Assembly: GCA_033763435.1 (NCBI GenBank)
Contig: JANRKN010000037.1
Coordinates: 1-64,000, forward strand
Reading direction: 5' to 3'
From: JANRKN01 sp033763435
GTDB lineage: Bacteria; Planctomycetota; Phycisphaerae; Phycisphaerales; UBA1924
DNA: 64,000 nucleotides
The position numbers and the translations under genes are program-made. Positions within the stretch are counted from its first letter, which is position 1; every line of letters starts with the position of its first letter. This document shows, in pieces, positions 47,134-56,104 of this stretch. The notes under the pieces were generated by a model. It saw nothing but the letters and a program-made list of their open reading frames with translations. It searched no databases and had not been told where the DNA came from.

Positions 47134-50043
47134 GTGCGGACCAACATTGCGGACGGTGAGCGGACCTCGGCAGCATCTCGTCGCGGGTGGGCGGGTCGGA
47201 GTTTGGCAGGCCTGACTCTGGCGGGCGTGCTCGCCCTCTCGGCGGGCCTTGCCCACGCGCAGGTGACCCGGTCGTGGAACAACCCCTCCGGGGGCGCCGC
47301 GTCCAACACGCTCAACTGGCTGCCCATCGGCCTGCCCGCTCAGCAGGACGCGCTGGTGTACAACCTCAACGCGACCTATTCCGTGCTCTTCGACCCCGCC
47401 GTGCCGGTCGTCCGCGCCCAGACCTTCCGCCGGGGCACCGTCTCGCTCCAGATCGCCCTGAACCACAACACCTTCGACGAGTTCACCATCGGCCAGCTCG
47501 CGGGCGATGTCGCCGAGGCGCGTCTCACCCAAGGCCAGCTTGACACCCAGGACCTGATCCTCGGCCTGAACTCCGGCTCCTCGGGCACGCTCCGACTCCT
47601 AGGCCCGTCAACCTCCGACGCGCAGGTTGTCCGCGTCGGCATCGCAGGCGCGGGCACCCTTGAACTTCAGCCCGGAGCGAGGCTCACCAGCACCTCGACA
47701 CTCAGCGTCGGCGAGCAGGCCTCGGCCGTCGGCAGCGCGCTCATCACCGGCGCCACCAGCCAGCTCTCGGCCTCGGCCCTGAGCATCGGCCCAGCCGGTT
47801 CGGGCACCCTCACCATCGGCTCGGGCCCCGCCGACACGCCCGCCGTTCTGACCACGGGCGTTTCCTCGATCGCCCCCAACGCCACCGGCCTCGGGGAGAT
47901 CGTGCTTCACGGAGGCTCGCTCCAGCTGGGCACCCTTCGCATCGCCCGCAACACCTCCGCCGCCGGCGCAGGCACAGGCGAGCTTGACGTCCGCGGCGGG
48001 CAGGTCGCCGCCGCCGTGATCGACGTCGGCGATGACCAGAGCGGCTCGGGCATCCTCCGCGTCTCGGGCGGGCGCGTTGATGTCGGACAGCTCAGCATCT
48101 TCGGCTCGCCCACCCGCGGTCAGCTTCTGCTCAGCGGAGGCGAAGTGGCTGTCACGGGCGCGCTCACCGTCAACGGCGCGCTCACCACCACCGGCGGGCG
48201 GCTTGTCCTCGCCGATCAATCCCTGAACCTCGTCACCACCAATCTCACCCTCGCCGGCGGCGAAGTCTCCGTTCAGCAGGGCTCCACCCTCGAGGTCTCG
48301 GGCGACCTCCGCCTCACCGTCGAAGGCGCCGACCTCAACCTCGCCGGCACCGGCACCGTGCTCAACACCGACGAACTCGTCAACGAAAACTCCGCCAGCG
48401 CACCCAACCTCTCCACCATCCGCGTCGAGTCGGGCGCGCAGGCCTTCGTCCGCAGGCTCCGCATCCTCAGCGGCTTGGGCGACGATGGCCTGAGCATCAG
48501 CAACGCCACCGTCGAAGTCGCCGAGGACGTCGAGGCCGTCAACAGCGCCCTGCGCGTCGGCGTCGGGGGCGTCCTCCGCGCCGCGTCGGTCTCACTCCGC
48601 GAAGGCTCAACATCCAGCATCGACGGCATCCTCTCCATCACCGGCCCGATCACCCTCAACAACTCCACCATCAACTCCTCAGGCCCCGTCACCAGCACGC
48701 TCCTGGAATCCACCGCCACCGGCGCCGTCACCGGCCTGGTCTCGACCATCAGCCGCTTCTCTGTCGGCGCCCCGCTCCGCTTCAGCGGGCCCCAGACCCT
48801 CCGTCTCACCCCCGGCGGTGTCTCCACCGTCATCGGCGACCAGTCCAACCCCACCGGCGTGCGCCTGGCCTGCGACCACGTCGAGATCCTCGGCCCAGGC
48901 GGCAACCCCCCGGGCACCCTGGACCTCCGCGACCAGAGCGAGATCGAACTGGGCACCACCGCCCCGGCCTCCTCCGTCACCATCCGCCTTGTCACGCTCC
49001 GCTCGCTGATCAATCTCTCCAACAGCTTCCGCGTCTTTGCGGGCTCTCTCGCGCTGGGCAACGCCGACATCCAGCACCCCATGTTCCTCACGCGCGCGGC
49101 CTCGGTCAGCATCGAGGGCTCGGTGTCGCTCCGCTCGCTGCTGGGCCAGCCCGGCCTCACCATCACCCGCGTCGCAGGGCCCGTCGCGCCGTCCATCACC
49201 GTCCAAGGCGATTTCCTCGGCTCGGGCTCCACGCAGGTTCCGATCACCGTCAATCCCTCGGGCGAGTTCTTCGCCTCGGGCAACTGGTCCTTCACCAACA
49301 GCTCGGGCCTCACCACCCCCAGCCTCCGCACCACGGTGCCCGGCGTCTCGATCGATCTCAGCGCACCCTCCCAGCTCGGCGCTGTTCAAGGCCCAGGCCC
49401 GCTGACGATCACCAACACCGCCGGCGTCACCCTCGACTCCATCTTCACCACCGGCCTCCTGCAGGCCGCGAGCCTGTCCGTCTCCTCGCGCGTCGACCCC
49501 GCGGGCACCGGCATCGGCGCCCTCACCTTCCGCGTGCCCGGCGCCCTCAACACCGGCGCCAATCTCCGGCTCGTCTTCGACTTCACGCCCACGCAGACCG
49601 ACCAGATGCTCATCGACTGCACGCTCTGGCCCTTCTCGGGCATCGTCGAGGTCCGCGGGCCCGACCCCAGCGCCTGGGGCGGCGATTCGTTCGAGCGCGA
49701 GCTGGTCGCGCTCGCGCCGGGCGCGACCGAACCGCCCCGCATCGGCCAGATCAGCCAGGCCATCCTCCCGCCGACCGCCGTCGGTTCACTCCGCGTCGAA
49801 GACCGCGGCGCGCGCATCGTGCTCGTCTGGTGCCGCTCCGACTTTGACCGCTCGGGCTTTGTCGATTCCGACGACTTCGTGAGCTATCTCGCCGCCTTTA
49901 CCCGCGGGTGCGTCGCGACCGGCGAGGGCCCCTTCGGTCCCGACCCCGCCTGCGAACGCACGGCCGACTTTGACGCGAGCGGCTTTGTCGACTCCGACGA
50001 CTTCGTCGCGTTTGTCGCTTCCTATCAGGCGGGTTGCCCCTGA
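47134..50043 (+). CDS. Large secreted beta-helix-like protein with C-terminal GC-type dockerin-like repeats
   Basis: This 969-residue exported protein has a signal peptide (residues ~20-45, LAGLTLAGVLALSAGLAHAQ) followed by about 800 residues of beta-solenoid-like repeats rich in Gly, Ser, Thr and Asn (repeated GGSLQLGTL, GGEVSVQQGS and similar), as in autotransporter/pectin-lyase-like surface proteins. The C-terminus has two Ca-binding-type units, DFDRSGFVDSDDFVSYLAAF and DFDASGFVDSDDFVAFVASY, with Cys after each, the planctomycete GC-type dockerin-like domain. The GTG start has GGAGG six bases before it. Probably attached to the cell surface or matrix; no catalytic motif was seen. Confidence 0.82.
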   Translation: MRTNIADGERTSAASRRGWAGRSLAGLTLAGVLALSAGLAHAQVTRSWNNPSGGAASNTLNWLPIGLPAQQDALVYNLNATYSVLFDPAVPVVRAQTFRRGTVSLQIALNHNTFDEFTIGQLAGDVAEARLTQGQLDTQDLILGLNSGSSGTLRLLGPSTSDAQVVRVGIAGAGTLELQPGARLTSTSTLSVGEQASAVGSALITGATSQLSASALSIGPAGSGTLTIGSGPADTPAVLTTGVSSIAPNATGLGEIVLHGGSLQLGTLRIARNTSAAGAGTGELDVRGGQVAAAVIDVGDDQSGSGILRVSGGRVDVGQLSIFGSPTRGQLLLSGGEVAVTGALTVNGALTTTGGRLVLADQSLNLVTTNLTLAGGEVSVQQGSTLEVSGDLRLTVEGADLNLAGTGTVLNTDELVNENSASAPNLSTIRVESGAQAFVRRLRILSGLGDDGLSISNATVEVAEDVEAVNSALRVGVGGVLRAASVSLREGSTSSIDGILSITGPITLNNSTINSSGPVTSTLLESTATGAVTGLVSTISRFSVGAPLRFSGPQTLRLTPGGVSTVIGDQSNPTGVRLACDHVEILGPGGNPPGTLDLRDQSEIELGTTAPASSVTIRLVTLRSLINLSNSFRVFAGSLALGNADIQHPMFLTRAASVSIEGSVSLRSLLGQPGLTITRVAGPVAPSITVQGDFLGSGSTQVPITVNPSGEFFASGNWSFTNSSGLTTPSLRTTVPGVSIDLSAPSQLGAVQGPGPLTITNTAGVTLDSIFTTGLLQAASLSVSSRVDPAGTGIGALTFRVPGALNTGANLRLVFDFTPTQTDQMLIDCTLWPFSGIVEVRGPDPSAWGGDSFERELVALAPGATEPPRIGQISQAILPPTAVGSLRVEDRGARIVLVWCRSDFDRSGFVDSDDFVSYLAAFTRGCVATGEGPFGPDPACERTADFDASGFVDSDDFVAFVASYQAGCP

Positions 50044-50064
50044 ACGCCGCGCGTACCATCGCCC

Positions 50065-50472
50065 ATGGTTGAAATCCGCGTCGCGTACTCCGGCAACAAG
50101 AAGTGTGAGCTGCACCATCCCGAGGGCGCCGTGCTGCGCACCGACGCGCCCAAGGACATCGGGGGCGATGCCTCGGCCTTCAGCCCGACCGACCTGGTCG
50201 GCGCCGGGCTCGCGTCGTGCATCCTCACGACCATCGCGATGTACGCTGAGCGCAACGGTCTGAGCGTCGCGGGCGCGACCGCGCGGGTCGAGAAGCACAT
50301 GTCCACGCCTCCCGCGCCCCGCCGCATCGCGCGCCTGCCCGTCCGCGTCACGCTCCCCGCGAGCGTCCCCGCCGAGTGGCGCGAGAAGCTCGAGAAGGTC
50401 GGGCACGCCTGCCCCGTCCACGCCTCGCTCCACCCCGAGGTCGATGCCCCCATCCTCTACGAGTACCGCTGA
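50065..50472 (+). CDS. OsmC family peroxiredoxin-like protein
   Basis: This 135-residue OsmC/Ohr-type protein reduces organic hydroperoxides with a pair of Cys residues. Cys52 (GLASCILTT) and Cys116 (HACPVHASL) lie in the two family motifs, and the small alpha/beta fold is intact. It lies 21 bases downstream of the secreted dockerin-type gene but is unrelated to it. Whether it is closer to OsmC, Ohr or the YhfA-like group cannot be decided by eye. Confidence 0.92.
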   Translation: MVEIRVAYSGNKKCELHHPEGAVLRTDAPKDIGGDASAFSPTDLVGAGLASCILTTIAMYAERNGLSVAGATARVEKHMSTPPAPRRIARLPVRVTLPASVPAEWREKLEKVGHACPVHASLHPEVDAPILYEYR

Positions 50473-50706
50473 CCGCGCCCGGCACAGGCATCCCACAGTC
50501 CAGCCGGTCGATTGTGAAGGCCAGGCTCAGATTGCGCACGAGCGCTGAAAGTCGCTGGAAGCGCGTAAGGTCGTGTCCTTCAACGCATACCGGACTCCGC
50601 TGGTCGGGCATCTTCACACAGTCTTGACGCGGGCTTGACATGGAAAGAACCCGTCCGGCGCGCGGCCCAACTAGCGTTGACCCTCTGTGTTCTGAGGGTT
50701 CCACAC
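50473..50706 (+). promoter_or_regulatory. Spacer upstream of the prepilin-like gene
   Basis: This 234-base region has two overlapping -35-like elements, TTGACG (~50625) and TTGACA (~50635), but no convincing -10. A 6-bp hairpin ACCCTC-(8)-GAGGGT lies ~8 bases before the ATG at 50707 and could limit ribosome access. Local composition is less GC-biased than the coding regions. Confidence 0.3.
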
Positions 50707-51756
50707 ATGGCGATGTCGTCCAACGCGGTCCGCGTCTCGCGCGGCTTCACGCTCATCGAGCTGCTCGTCGTCATCGCGATCATCGCGCTGCTGATCGGCA
50801 TCCTGCTGCCCTCGCTCGGCGCAGCCCGCGAGACTGCCCGTCAGACCGTCTGCGGCAACAACCTCCGACAGCTCGCCGCCGCGAGCCTCGCCTACGCCAA
50901 CTCCAACAACGGCACCTACTGCTCCGGCCCCTTCGACAACCGCGTCCTCCGCAACTATGGCCCCATCGACCGCTTCGGGTGGGTCGCCGACATGGTCAAC
51001 GGCGAGTACGCCAACCCCGGCAAGCTCCTCTGCCCCTCCAACCCCGCCCGCTTCTCCAACCGCGTGGGCGACCGCCTCACCGACAACGGCCAGATCAAGC
51101 CCTTCACCCTTGAAGAGGCCTGGAACCTCATCGACCGCGGCTTCAACACCAACTACTGCCAGAACTGGCAGATGGCCCACACCGCCATGCGCTCGGGCAC
51201 CGTCCCGGGCTCGACCGACCCCGAGCGCGTGATCACGATCGACATGGCCTCGATCGACACCGGCACGCCGCGCGTCCTCAACTCCCGCGTCGTCGGCCCG
51301 CTCAACGAGCGCTTCCTGGGCAACGTCTCCACGCTCGACAAGGTCATTCTCTTCGGCGACGCCACCGTCTGGAACAACAACAACGACGACTTCGTCAACT
51401 ACCGCGGCCAGCGCTACGAGGGCGCCAAGGCCGTCAGCGACGGACCCACCGCCGCGATCTCGCGCTCCTCGGGCACGGTCTGGGGCCGGCAGAAGTTCGA
51501 CCGCTTCGGGCCCGTCCACGGCAAGGGCCCCCGCGCCGCCGACCCCGCCGGCAACGTCACGCACGATCGCTACCGCGGCAACCTCGCCTTCGCCGACGGC
51601 TCGGTCAAGGTCTTCACCGACGACCGCGTCCGCGACGGCTACTTCGGCTCCCGCAACGCCGACATCGGCAACTCCGGCTTCCGCGGCCTCGTCTACGACG
51701 AGCTCGAAGGCAAGGTCTACGGCGGCGTCCTGGGCGCCGACGGCCTCAAGCAGTAA
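50707..51756 (+). CDS. Prepilin-like (type II pseudopilin) protein
   Basis: This 349-residue secreted protein has the type IV prepilin signal: [26 protein letters not shown], with cleavage after Gly13 before Phe, and Glu at mature position 5. The rest is a planctomycete-type globular domain ([43 protein letters not shown]), similar to the large family of prepilin-like proteins with a C-terminal His-rich/H-X9-type domain seen throughout this phylum. It is probably exported by a type II/IV system not in this window. It precedes the LTD secreted gene by 90 bases. Confidence 0.85.
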   Translation: MAMSSNAVRVSRGFTLIELLVVIAIIALLIGILLPSLGAARETARQTVCGNNLRQLAAASLAYANSNNGTYCSGPFDNRVLRNYGPIDRFGWVADMVNGEYANPGKLLCPSNPARFSNRVGDRLTDNGQIKPFTLEEAWNLIDRGFNTNYCQNWQMAHTAMRSGTVPGSTDPERVITIDMASIDTGTPRVLNSRVVGPLNERFLGNVSTLDKVILFGDATVWNNNNDDFVNYRGQRYEGAKAVSDGPTAAISRSSGTVWGRQKFDRFGPVHGKGPRAADPAGNVTHDRYRGNLAFADGSVKVFTDDRVRDGYFGSRNADIGNSGFRGLVYDELEGKVYGGVLGADGLKQ

Positions 51757-51846
51757 CCCGCTCAGTTCTTCGCCCGCCGAGATGGGACGGGCGTGTGTCG
51801 GTTCAACGATTTCATCACGGTGTGTTTCTCAGAGGGAGGTCTGTGT

Positions 51847-53670
51847 ATGCGGATGGCGATGTGTGCGGGCGCCCTGGCGCTCACGGTCTGCGCGGGCGCG
51901 ACGCTCGGTCAGACGATCACCCAGTGGAACTTCAACGTCTCGGGCGGCGGCGCATCCGTCGGCACGCTTACCCCCAGCGTCGGCAGCGGCACCATCGTCG
52001 CCCTGGGCACGCCTCAGATCGCCTTCCGCAACGGCGCCGGCTCGACCGACGTCTCCACCCCCGACAACGCCGCCCTCGACCTCTCGCCCTGGCAGGCCCA
52101 GGGCCTGAACTCGGGCGCCTCGGGCGTGGAGTTCCGCGTCTCCACCGCCGGTTTCTCCAACATCGTCGTCAGCTGGGATCACCGCCACTCCAACCGCATG
52201 TCCCGCTGGGTCCAGTTCCAGTACTCGATCAACGGCGGCGCTTCCTACTCCACCGCGGGCCTGGCCAACAGCGGCATCTTCGAAGCCTCGCAGGGCGGCG
52301 ACCTCTGGTACAACAACCGCACCGTCGACCTCTCCAACGTCGCGGGCGTCGCCAACAACCCCAACTTCCGCTTCCGCGTCGTCTCGATCTTCTCTCCCGT
52401 CCCCTTCATCAACAACAACATCCCCTACGACAACGGTACCGCGTACAACACCTCGGCCGGCAACCTGACGCCCTACGACGTCGACGGCCGCTCGCGCCTG
52501 GACAACGTCACCGTCCGCCAGCAGAACACGCCCACGAATCCGGCGATCAACGCCGAGTTCTTCCCCGAGGCCGTCTGCGCCGACGGCGGCTCGGCCGCGC
52601 TGCTCACCGCCCGGCTGACGCCCGGCGTCGTCCCCACCAGCACCGGCGTCACGGTCACCGCCGATCTCTCGGCCCTGGGCTTCTCGCCCACCGAGGCGCT
52701 CGTCGACAACGGAACGCTCGGCGATGTCGTCGCGGGCGACGGCGTCTTCAGCCGCTCGGTCTACGCCGAGGTCGGCATCCCCACGGGCGAGTACACCATC
52801 CCCGTCACCGTCAGCGATGCCCAGAGCCGCACCAGCACCGTGACGGAGAAGATCCGCGTCAGCAACTGCACGCCACAGAGCGCGGGCAACGTCGTCATCT
52901 CGCAGATCTTCGGCGGCGGCGGCGCCTTCAGCGCCCCCGTCAACGCCGACTTCATCGAACTCTTCAACCGCTCCAACTCCCCCGTCAACATCGGCGGCTG
53001 GAGCGTCTGGGCCGCAGGCTCCAGCCTCGCCGCCACCTTCACCACCGATCGCCGCGGCATCATCCCCGCCAACACCATCCTCCAGCCCGGCCAGCACTAC
53101 CTCGTCCAGACCCTCGCCAACCCCGGCCAGTTCGGAGCGCCCCTGTTCTCCGACGTCACCTTCACCCCCGGCTTCGGCATCGATCAGTCCGACGCCAAGA
53201 TCGCCCTCGTCCGCAACTCCACGACCGTCCCCGCCTGCCCCATCAACGGCAACCCCGGCCCCGACGTGGAAGACTGGGTCGCCTACGGCATCAAGAACGA
53301 GTGCTTCCTGGGCGGCTCGGCCACCCTCTCCACCGCCGTCACCCAGAGCGTCAAGCGCAGGCAGGGCGGCTGCCAGAACACCTGGCAGAACTTCAACGAC
53401 TTCCGCCTCGCCTCGCCCGAGCCGCGCGACTCGCAGCTCGGCCTCACGCCCTGCTGCCCCGCCGACTACGACGATTCGGGCTTCGTCGACTCCGATGACT
53501 TCGTCGTCTTCGTCAACGACTTCGAGCGCGGCTGCCGCGGCACCGGCGTCGGCAACGCGGGCCTCGACCCCAACTGCACCCGCTCGGCCGACTTCGACAA
53601 CACCGGCTTCGTCGACTCCGACGACTTCGTCGCCTTCGTCGACGCCTTCAGCGCCGGCTGCGGCGTCTGA
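51847..53670 (+). CDS. Secreted lamin-tail-domain protein with GC-type dockerin-like repeats
   Basis: This 607-residue exported protein has a signal peptide (MRMAMCAGALALTVCAGATLGQ). The N-terminal ~220 residues are a beta-rich region (FNVSGGG, SWDHRHSNRMSRWVQFQYS), the middle has a second beta region, and residues ~355-530 match a lamin-tail domain: VVISQIFGGGGA...ADFIELFNRSNSPVNIGGWSVW. The end carries two repeats, DYDDSGFVDSDDFVVFVNDF and DFDNTGFVDSDDFVAFVDAF, with nearby Cys residues as in the protein at 47134. GGGAGGT precedes the ATG. It is likely a surface or extracellular protein anchored via the C-terminal domain. Confidence 0.85.
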   Translation: MRMAMCAGALALTVCAGATLGQTITQWNFNVSGGGASVGTLTPSVGSGTIVALGTPQIAFRNGAGSTDVSTPDNAALDLSPWQAQGLNSGASGVEFRVSTAGFSNIVVSWDHRHSNRMSRWVQFQYSINGGASYSTAGLANSGIFEASQGGDLWYNNRTVDLSNVAGVANNPNFRFRVVSIFSPVPFINNNIPYDNGTAYNTSAGNLTPYDVDGRSRLDNVTVRQQNTPTNPAINAEFFPEAVCADGGSAALLTARLTPGVVPTSTGVTVTADLSALGFSPTEALVDNGTLGDVVAGDGVFSRSVYAEVGIPTGEYTIPVTVSDAQSRTSTVTEKIRVSNCTPQSAGNVVISQIFGGGGAFSAPVNADFIELFNRSNSPVNIGGWSVWAAGSSLAATFTTDRRGIIPANTILQPGQHYLVQTLANPGQFGAPLFSDVTFTPGFGIDQSDAKIALVRNSTTVPACPINGNPGPDVEDWVAYGIKNECFLGGSATLSTAVTQSVKRRQGGCQNTWQNFNDFRLASPEPRDSQLGLTPCCPADYDDSGFVDSDDFVVFVNDFERGCRGTGVGNAGLDPNCTRSADFDNTGFVDSDDFVAFVDAFSAGCGV

Positions 53671-53704
53671 CCTCACAGGCCCTCGGCCTCTCCGAATCCC
53701 ACAC

Positions 53705-53736
53705 CCGCCCTCGGGCCCGCGCCCGGGGGCGGTTTT
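53705..53736 (+). terminator. Intrinsic terminator after the LTD protein gene
   Basis: CCGCCCTCGGGC (53705-53716) pairs with GCCCGGGGGCGG (53721-53732) around CCGC with one T-G pair, followed by TTTT. Confidence 0.88.
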
Positions 53737-53767
53737 CATTTGAAGCAGCGTCAGTCGGAGGGAACGA

Positions 53768-53833
53768 GAACAGAACAGCAGCAAACGAGCAAACCTGCAA
53801 AGCAGCAAACCAGCAAAGCAGCAGATCGAGCAG
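53768..53833 (+). repeat. CAGCAAA-type repeat array
   Basis: This ~66-base stretch is made of imperfect copies of AGCAAAC/AGCAAAG/AGAACAG units. It is the longest of three such stretches in the window (others at 3320 and 5502) and lies in the leader of pdxH, 45 bases before a copy of a second dispersed repeat. Confidence 0.55.
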
Positions 53834-53877
53834 CGGTCTCGTGACGAACCCCGAATCCCGAATGCCTTGCGCCTTTC

Positions 53878-53910
53878 TCCCACTGGCTATGGGCCACTCC
53901 TCATTGGCCC
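53878..53910 (+). repeat. Copy of CCACTGGCC-type dispersed repeat
   Basis: These 33 bases match 27073-27105 at 29 positions (both begin TCCCACTGGC and end TGGCCC). Both copies lie shortly upstream of a housekeeping gene start (pdxH and glyQS). Confidence 0.6.
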
Positions 53911-53932
53911 TGCCTTCCCCGTACCATCCCGC

Positions 53933-54655
53933 ATGCCCACCGACCGCATCGACGATCTGTACGCGATCGAGGAAACGCTGCCCGACGAGCTGCCCTCGGA
54001 TCCGTTCTCCTTCGTGCGCCGCTGGTTTGACGAGGCGCACGCGCGCAAGGTGCAGCCGAACCCCAACGCGATGACGCTGGCGACCGTGGGGCCCGACGGC
54101 TGGCCGTCCGCACGCATCGTGCTGTGCAAGGGCATGAACGCGGAGTTGGGCTACGTCGTGTTCTACACCAACTACCGCGGGCGCAAGGGTCGCGAGCTTG
54201 AGGCCTCGCCCCGCGCCGCGATCGTGATGCACTGGGACGCGCTCGACCGCCAGGTCCGCATCGAGGGCCCCGTCGTCCGCAGCCCGGCCGCGGAGAGCGA
54301 CGCGTACTTTGCCACCCGCGCGCTCGAGAGCCGCATCGGCGCGTGGGCCAGCGACCAGAGCGAGCCGATCGCCTCGCGCGAAGCGCTGCTCGAGAAAGTC
54401 GCCGGCACGATGTCCACGCTCGGCGTTCCGCTCTCGGCCGTCGTCGACCGAGGCAGCGCCGAGGCGCTCGTCGTCCCGCGTCCGCCTCACTGGGGGGGCT
54501 TCCGCGTATGGGCCCGCTCGGTCGAGCTCTGGCTCGGCGGCACCGGGCGCGTCCACGACCGCGCACGCTGGACCCGCGACCTCGCCCCTCACCCCGACGC
54601 CGGGGGCGATTCCTTCTCTGCATCGCCCTGGCGCGCCACGCGGCTCCAGCCGTAA
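53933..54655 (+). CDS. pdxH: Pyridoxamine 5'-phosphate oxidase
   Basis: This FMN enzyme oxidises pyridoxamine- or pyridoxine-phosphate to PLP. The 240 residues include DPFSFVRRWFDEA, the family's opening; MTLATVGPDGWPSARIVLCKG, FMN binding; FYTNYRGRKGRELEASPRAAIVMHWDALDRQVRIEG, the substrate/FMN strand; and IGAWASDQSEPI. The C-terminal RVWARSVELWLGG...HDRARW carries the PLP-binding Arg-His motif. Length is normal. The ATG at 53933 follows a repeat-rich leader. PLP is used by the decarboxylase at 39513, but no operon link exists. Confidence 0.94.
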   Translation: MPTDRIDDLYAIEETLPDELPSDPFSFVRRWFDEAHARKVQPNPNAMTLATVGPDGWPSARIVLCKGMNAELGYVVFYTNYRGRKGRELEASPRAAIVMHWDALDRQVRIEGPVVRSPAAESDAYFATRALESRIGAWASDQSEPIASREALLEKVAGTMSTLGVPLSAVVDRGSAEALVVPRPPHWGGFRVWARSVELWLGGTGRVHDRARWTRDLAPHPDAGGDSFSASPWRATRLQP

Positions 54656-54835
54656 CCCGCCCGGCCAGCCCCACGATTCTCGGACCGCGGATCCGATCGT
54701 GACGTCTGCGCGAGTCTCACCGGTTCCCCTGCTCCGGGCCCGGGCAACCCAACGGGTGAGGGTCAACTCCCTCAGGCCTTCCCTCGATACTCCGATCGTG
54801 CGCATCCGCGCACGCATCGGAGCGAGTCCGCGCCC

Positions 54836-56101
54836 ATGATGAAGCGACGCTGGCAACTCACGGCCGCCGAGATCCCCGCGCTCTACGCGACGCTGGATCG
54901 GCATCTCGATCGCGTCGGCCTGGTCACCCAGCCCGAGGTCGCGGTGCGTGTGCTCGAGCTCGCCTCCGACCACGACGCGCAGATCAGCGAGTACGTGAAG
55001 GTCATCAAGACCGACGCGGGCATGGTCGGTCGCCTGCTGAAGCTCGCCAACTCCGCCTACTTCGCGCAGCGCAAGGCCGTCACCGCGCTCGACCGCGCGT
55101 GCGTCCTGCTGGGCATTGAGCGGCTGCGCGCGTTCTCGCTGGGCTTCTACCTCGCCAAGAGCGCCTCGACCGACGCCGACAAGGCTTTCGCGCGCCGCTG
55201 CTGGAGTCAGGCGGTCTACCGCGCATGCCTCGCGGCGGAGCTCGCGCGCACTCTCTGCCGCGAGCACGTGAGCGAGGCCTTCGTCATCGGCCTGCTGATG
55301 GACGCGGGCCAGCCGATCATGATGCAGCTCCAGGGCCAGGCCTACGGCCCGATCGCGGGCGCCGAGGGCTCTCCCGCCGTCACGCCCCCCAACATCTACA
55401 AGGCCGAGTTTCAGAATCTTCCCTACACGCACGTCGACGTGATCGCCGCGCTCATGAAGCGCTGGAAGCTCCCCGACCTGCTCTGCAAGCCCATCGAGTG
55501 GCACCACACCGAGCCCAGCGACGCGACGCGCACCGAGTCCGTCCATCGCCTCCACCGCCTCGCCTACTACGTCGGCGCCGTCAGCCTTGATGCCAAGTCG
55601 GGCCTGCCCGTCCAGACCGTCCCGCTCAGCGGCGTCGCCGAGCGCGTTCTGGGCCTCCCCGGCGACAAACTCTCGCCCGTCGTCCAGCGCGCCTGCGACG
55701 AGTACAAGGCCTCCGTTGGCGTCTTCAGTTCCATCGCCGACCGCATGGCCGACCTCGAGAATCTCTCGCTCCGCGTCCAGGCCCAGCTCGTCGCCGTCAT
55801 CGACGAATCGCTCGTCTCGAGCCTCAATCAGCACGCCGCGGTGATGCCCCGCAAGTTCACGATCGACGGCGCCTCCGTCGAGATCGGCCCGACCTACCAC
55901 CGCCGCGCCAACGATCCGCACGAAGACGGCGCTGACGGCGTCGCCTACCTCTTCGACTCCAAGGGCGACCGGCTCGCCTCCTACCGCTTCGTCTCCGCCG
56001 CGGTCACGCCCGATCAGGTCGCCGACGCGCTGGGCCTCTCGTTCAGCCGCCCCGAAGAGCGCCTGCAGATCGAGCAGTACCTCCGTCAGATGGCGGCGTG
56101 A
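54836..56101 (+). CDS. HDOD domain protein
   Basis: This 421-residue signalling protein has an HDOD (HD-related output domain) covering residues ~20-240: VTQPEVAVRVLELASDHDAQISEYVKVIKTDAGMVGRLLKLANSAYF is the family's opening, followed by the LLGIERLRAFSLGF region. Where active HD proteins have HD, this has MDAG (GLLMDAGQP), so metal-dependent phosphohydrolase activity is unlikely; HDOD domains usually act as protein-binding modules. The C-terminal ~180 residues are a helical region plus an unclassified alpha/beta segment. It starts at ATG 54836 (or 54839) and converges with the PHP-GT gene, separated by 3 bases. Confidence 0.85.
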   Translation: MMKRRWQLTAAEIPALYATLDRHLDRVGLVTQPEVAVRVLELASDHDAQISEYVKVIKTDAGMVGRLLKLANSAYFAQRKAVTALDRACVLLGIERLRAFSLGFYLAKSASTDADKAFARRCWSQAVYRACLAAELARTLCREHVSEAFVIGLLMDAGQPIMMQLQGQAYGPIAGAEGSPAVTPPNIYKAEFQNLPYTHVDVIAALMKRWKLPDLLCKPIEWHHTEPSDATRTESVHRLHRLAYYVGAVSLDAKSGLPVQTVPLSGVAERVLGLPGDKLSPVVQRACDEYKASVGVFSSIADRMADLENLSLRVQAQLVAVIDESLVSSLNQHAAVMPRKFTIDGASVEIGPTYHRRANDPHEDGADGVAYLFDSKGDRLASYRFVSAAVTPDQVADALGLSFSRPEERLQIEQYLRQMAA

Positions 56102-56104
56102 TTC

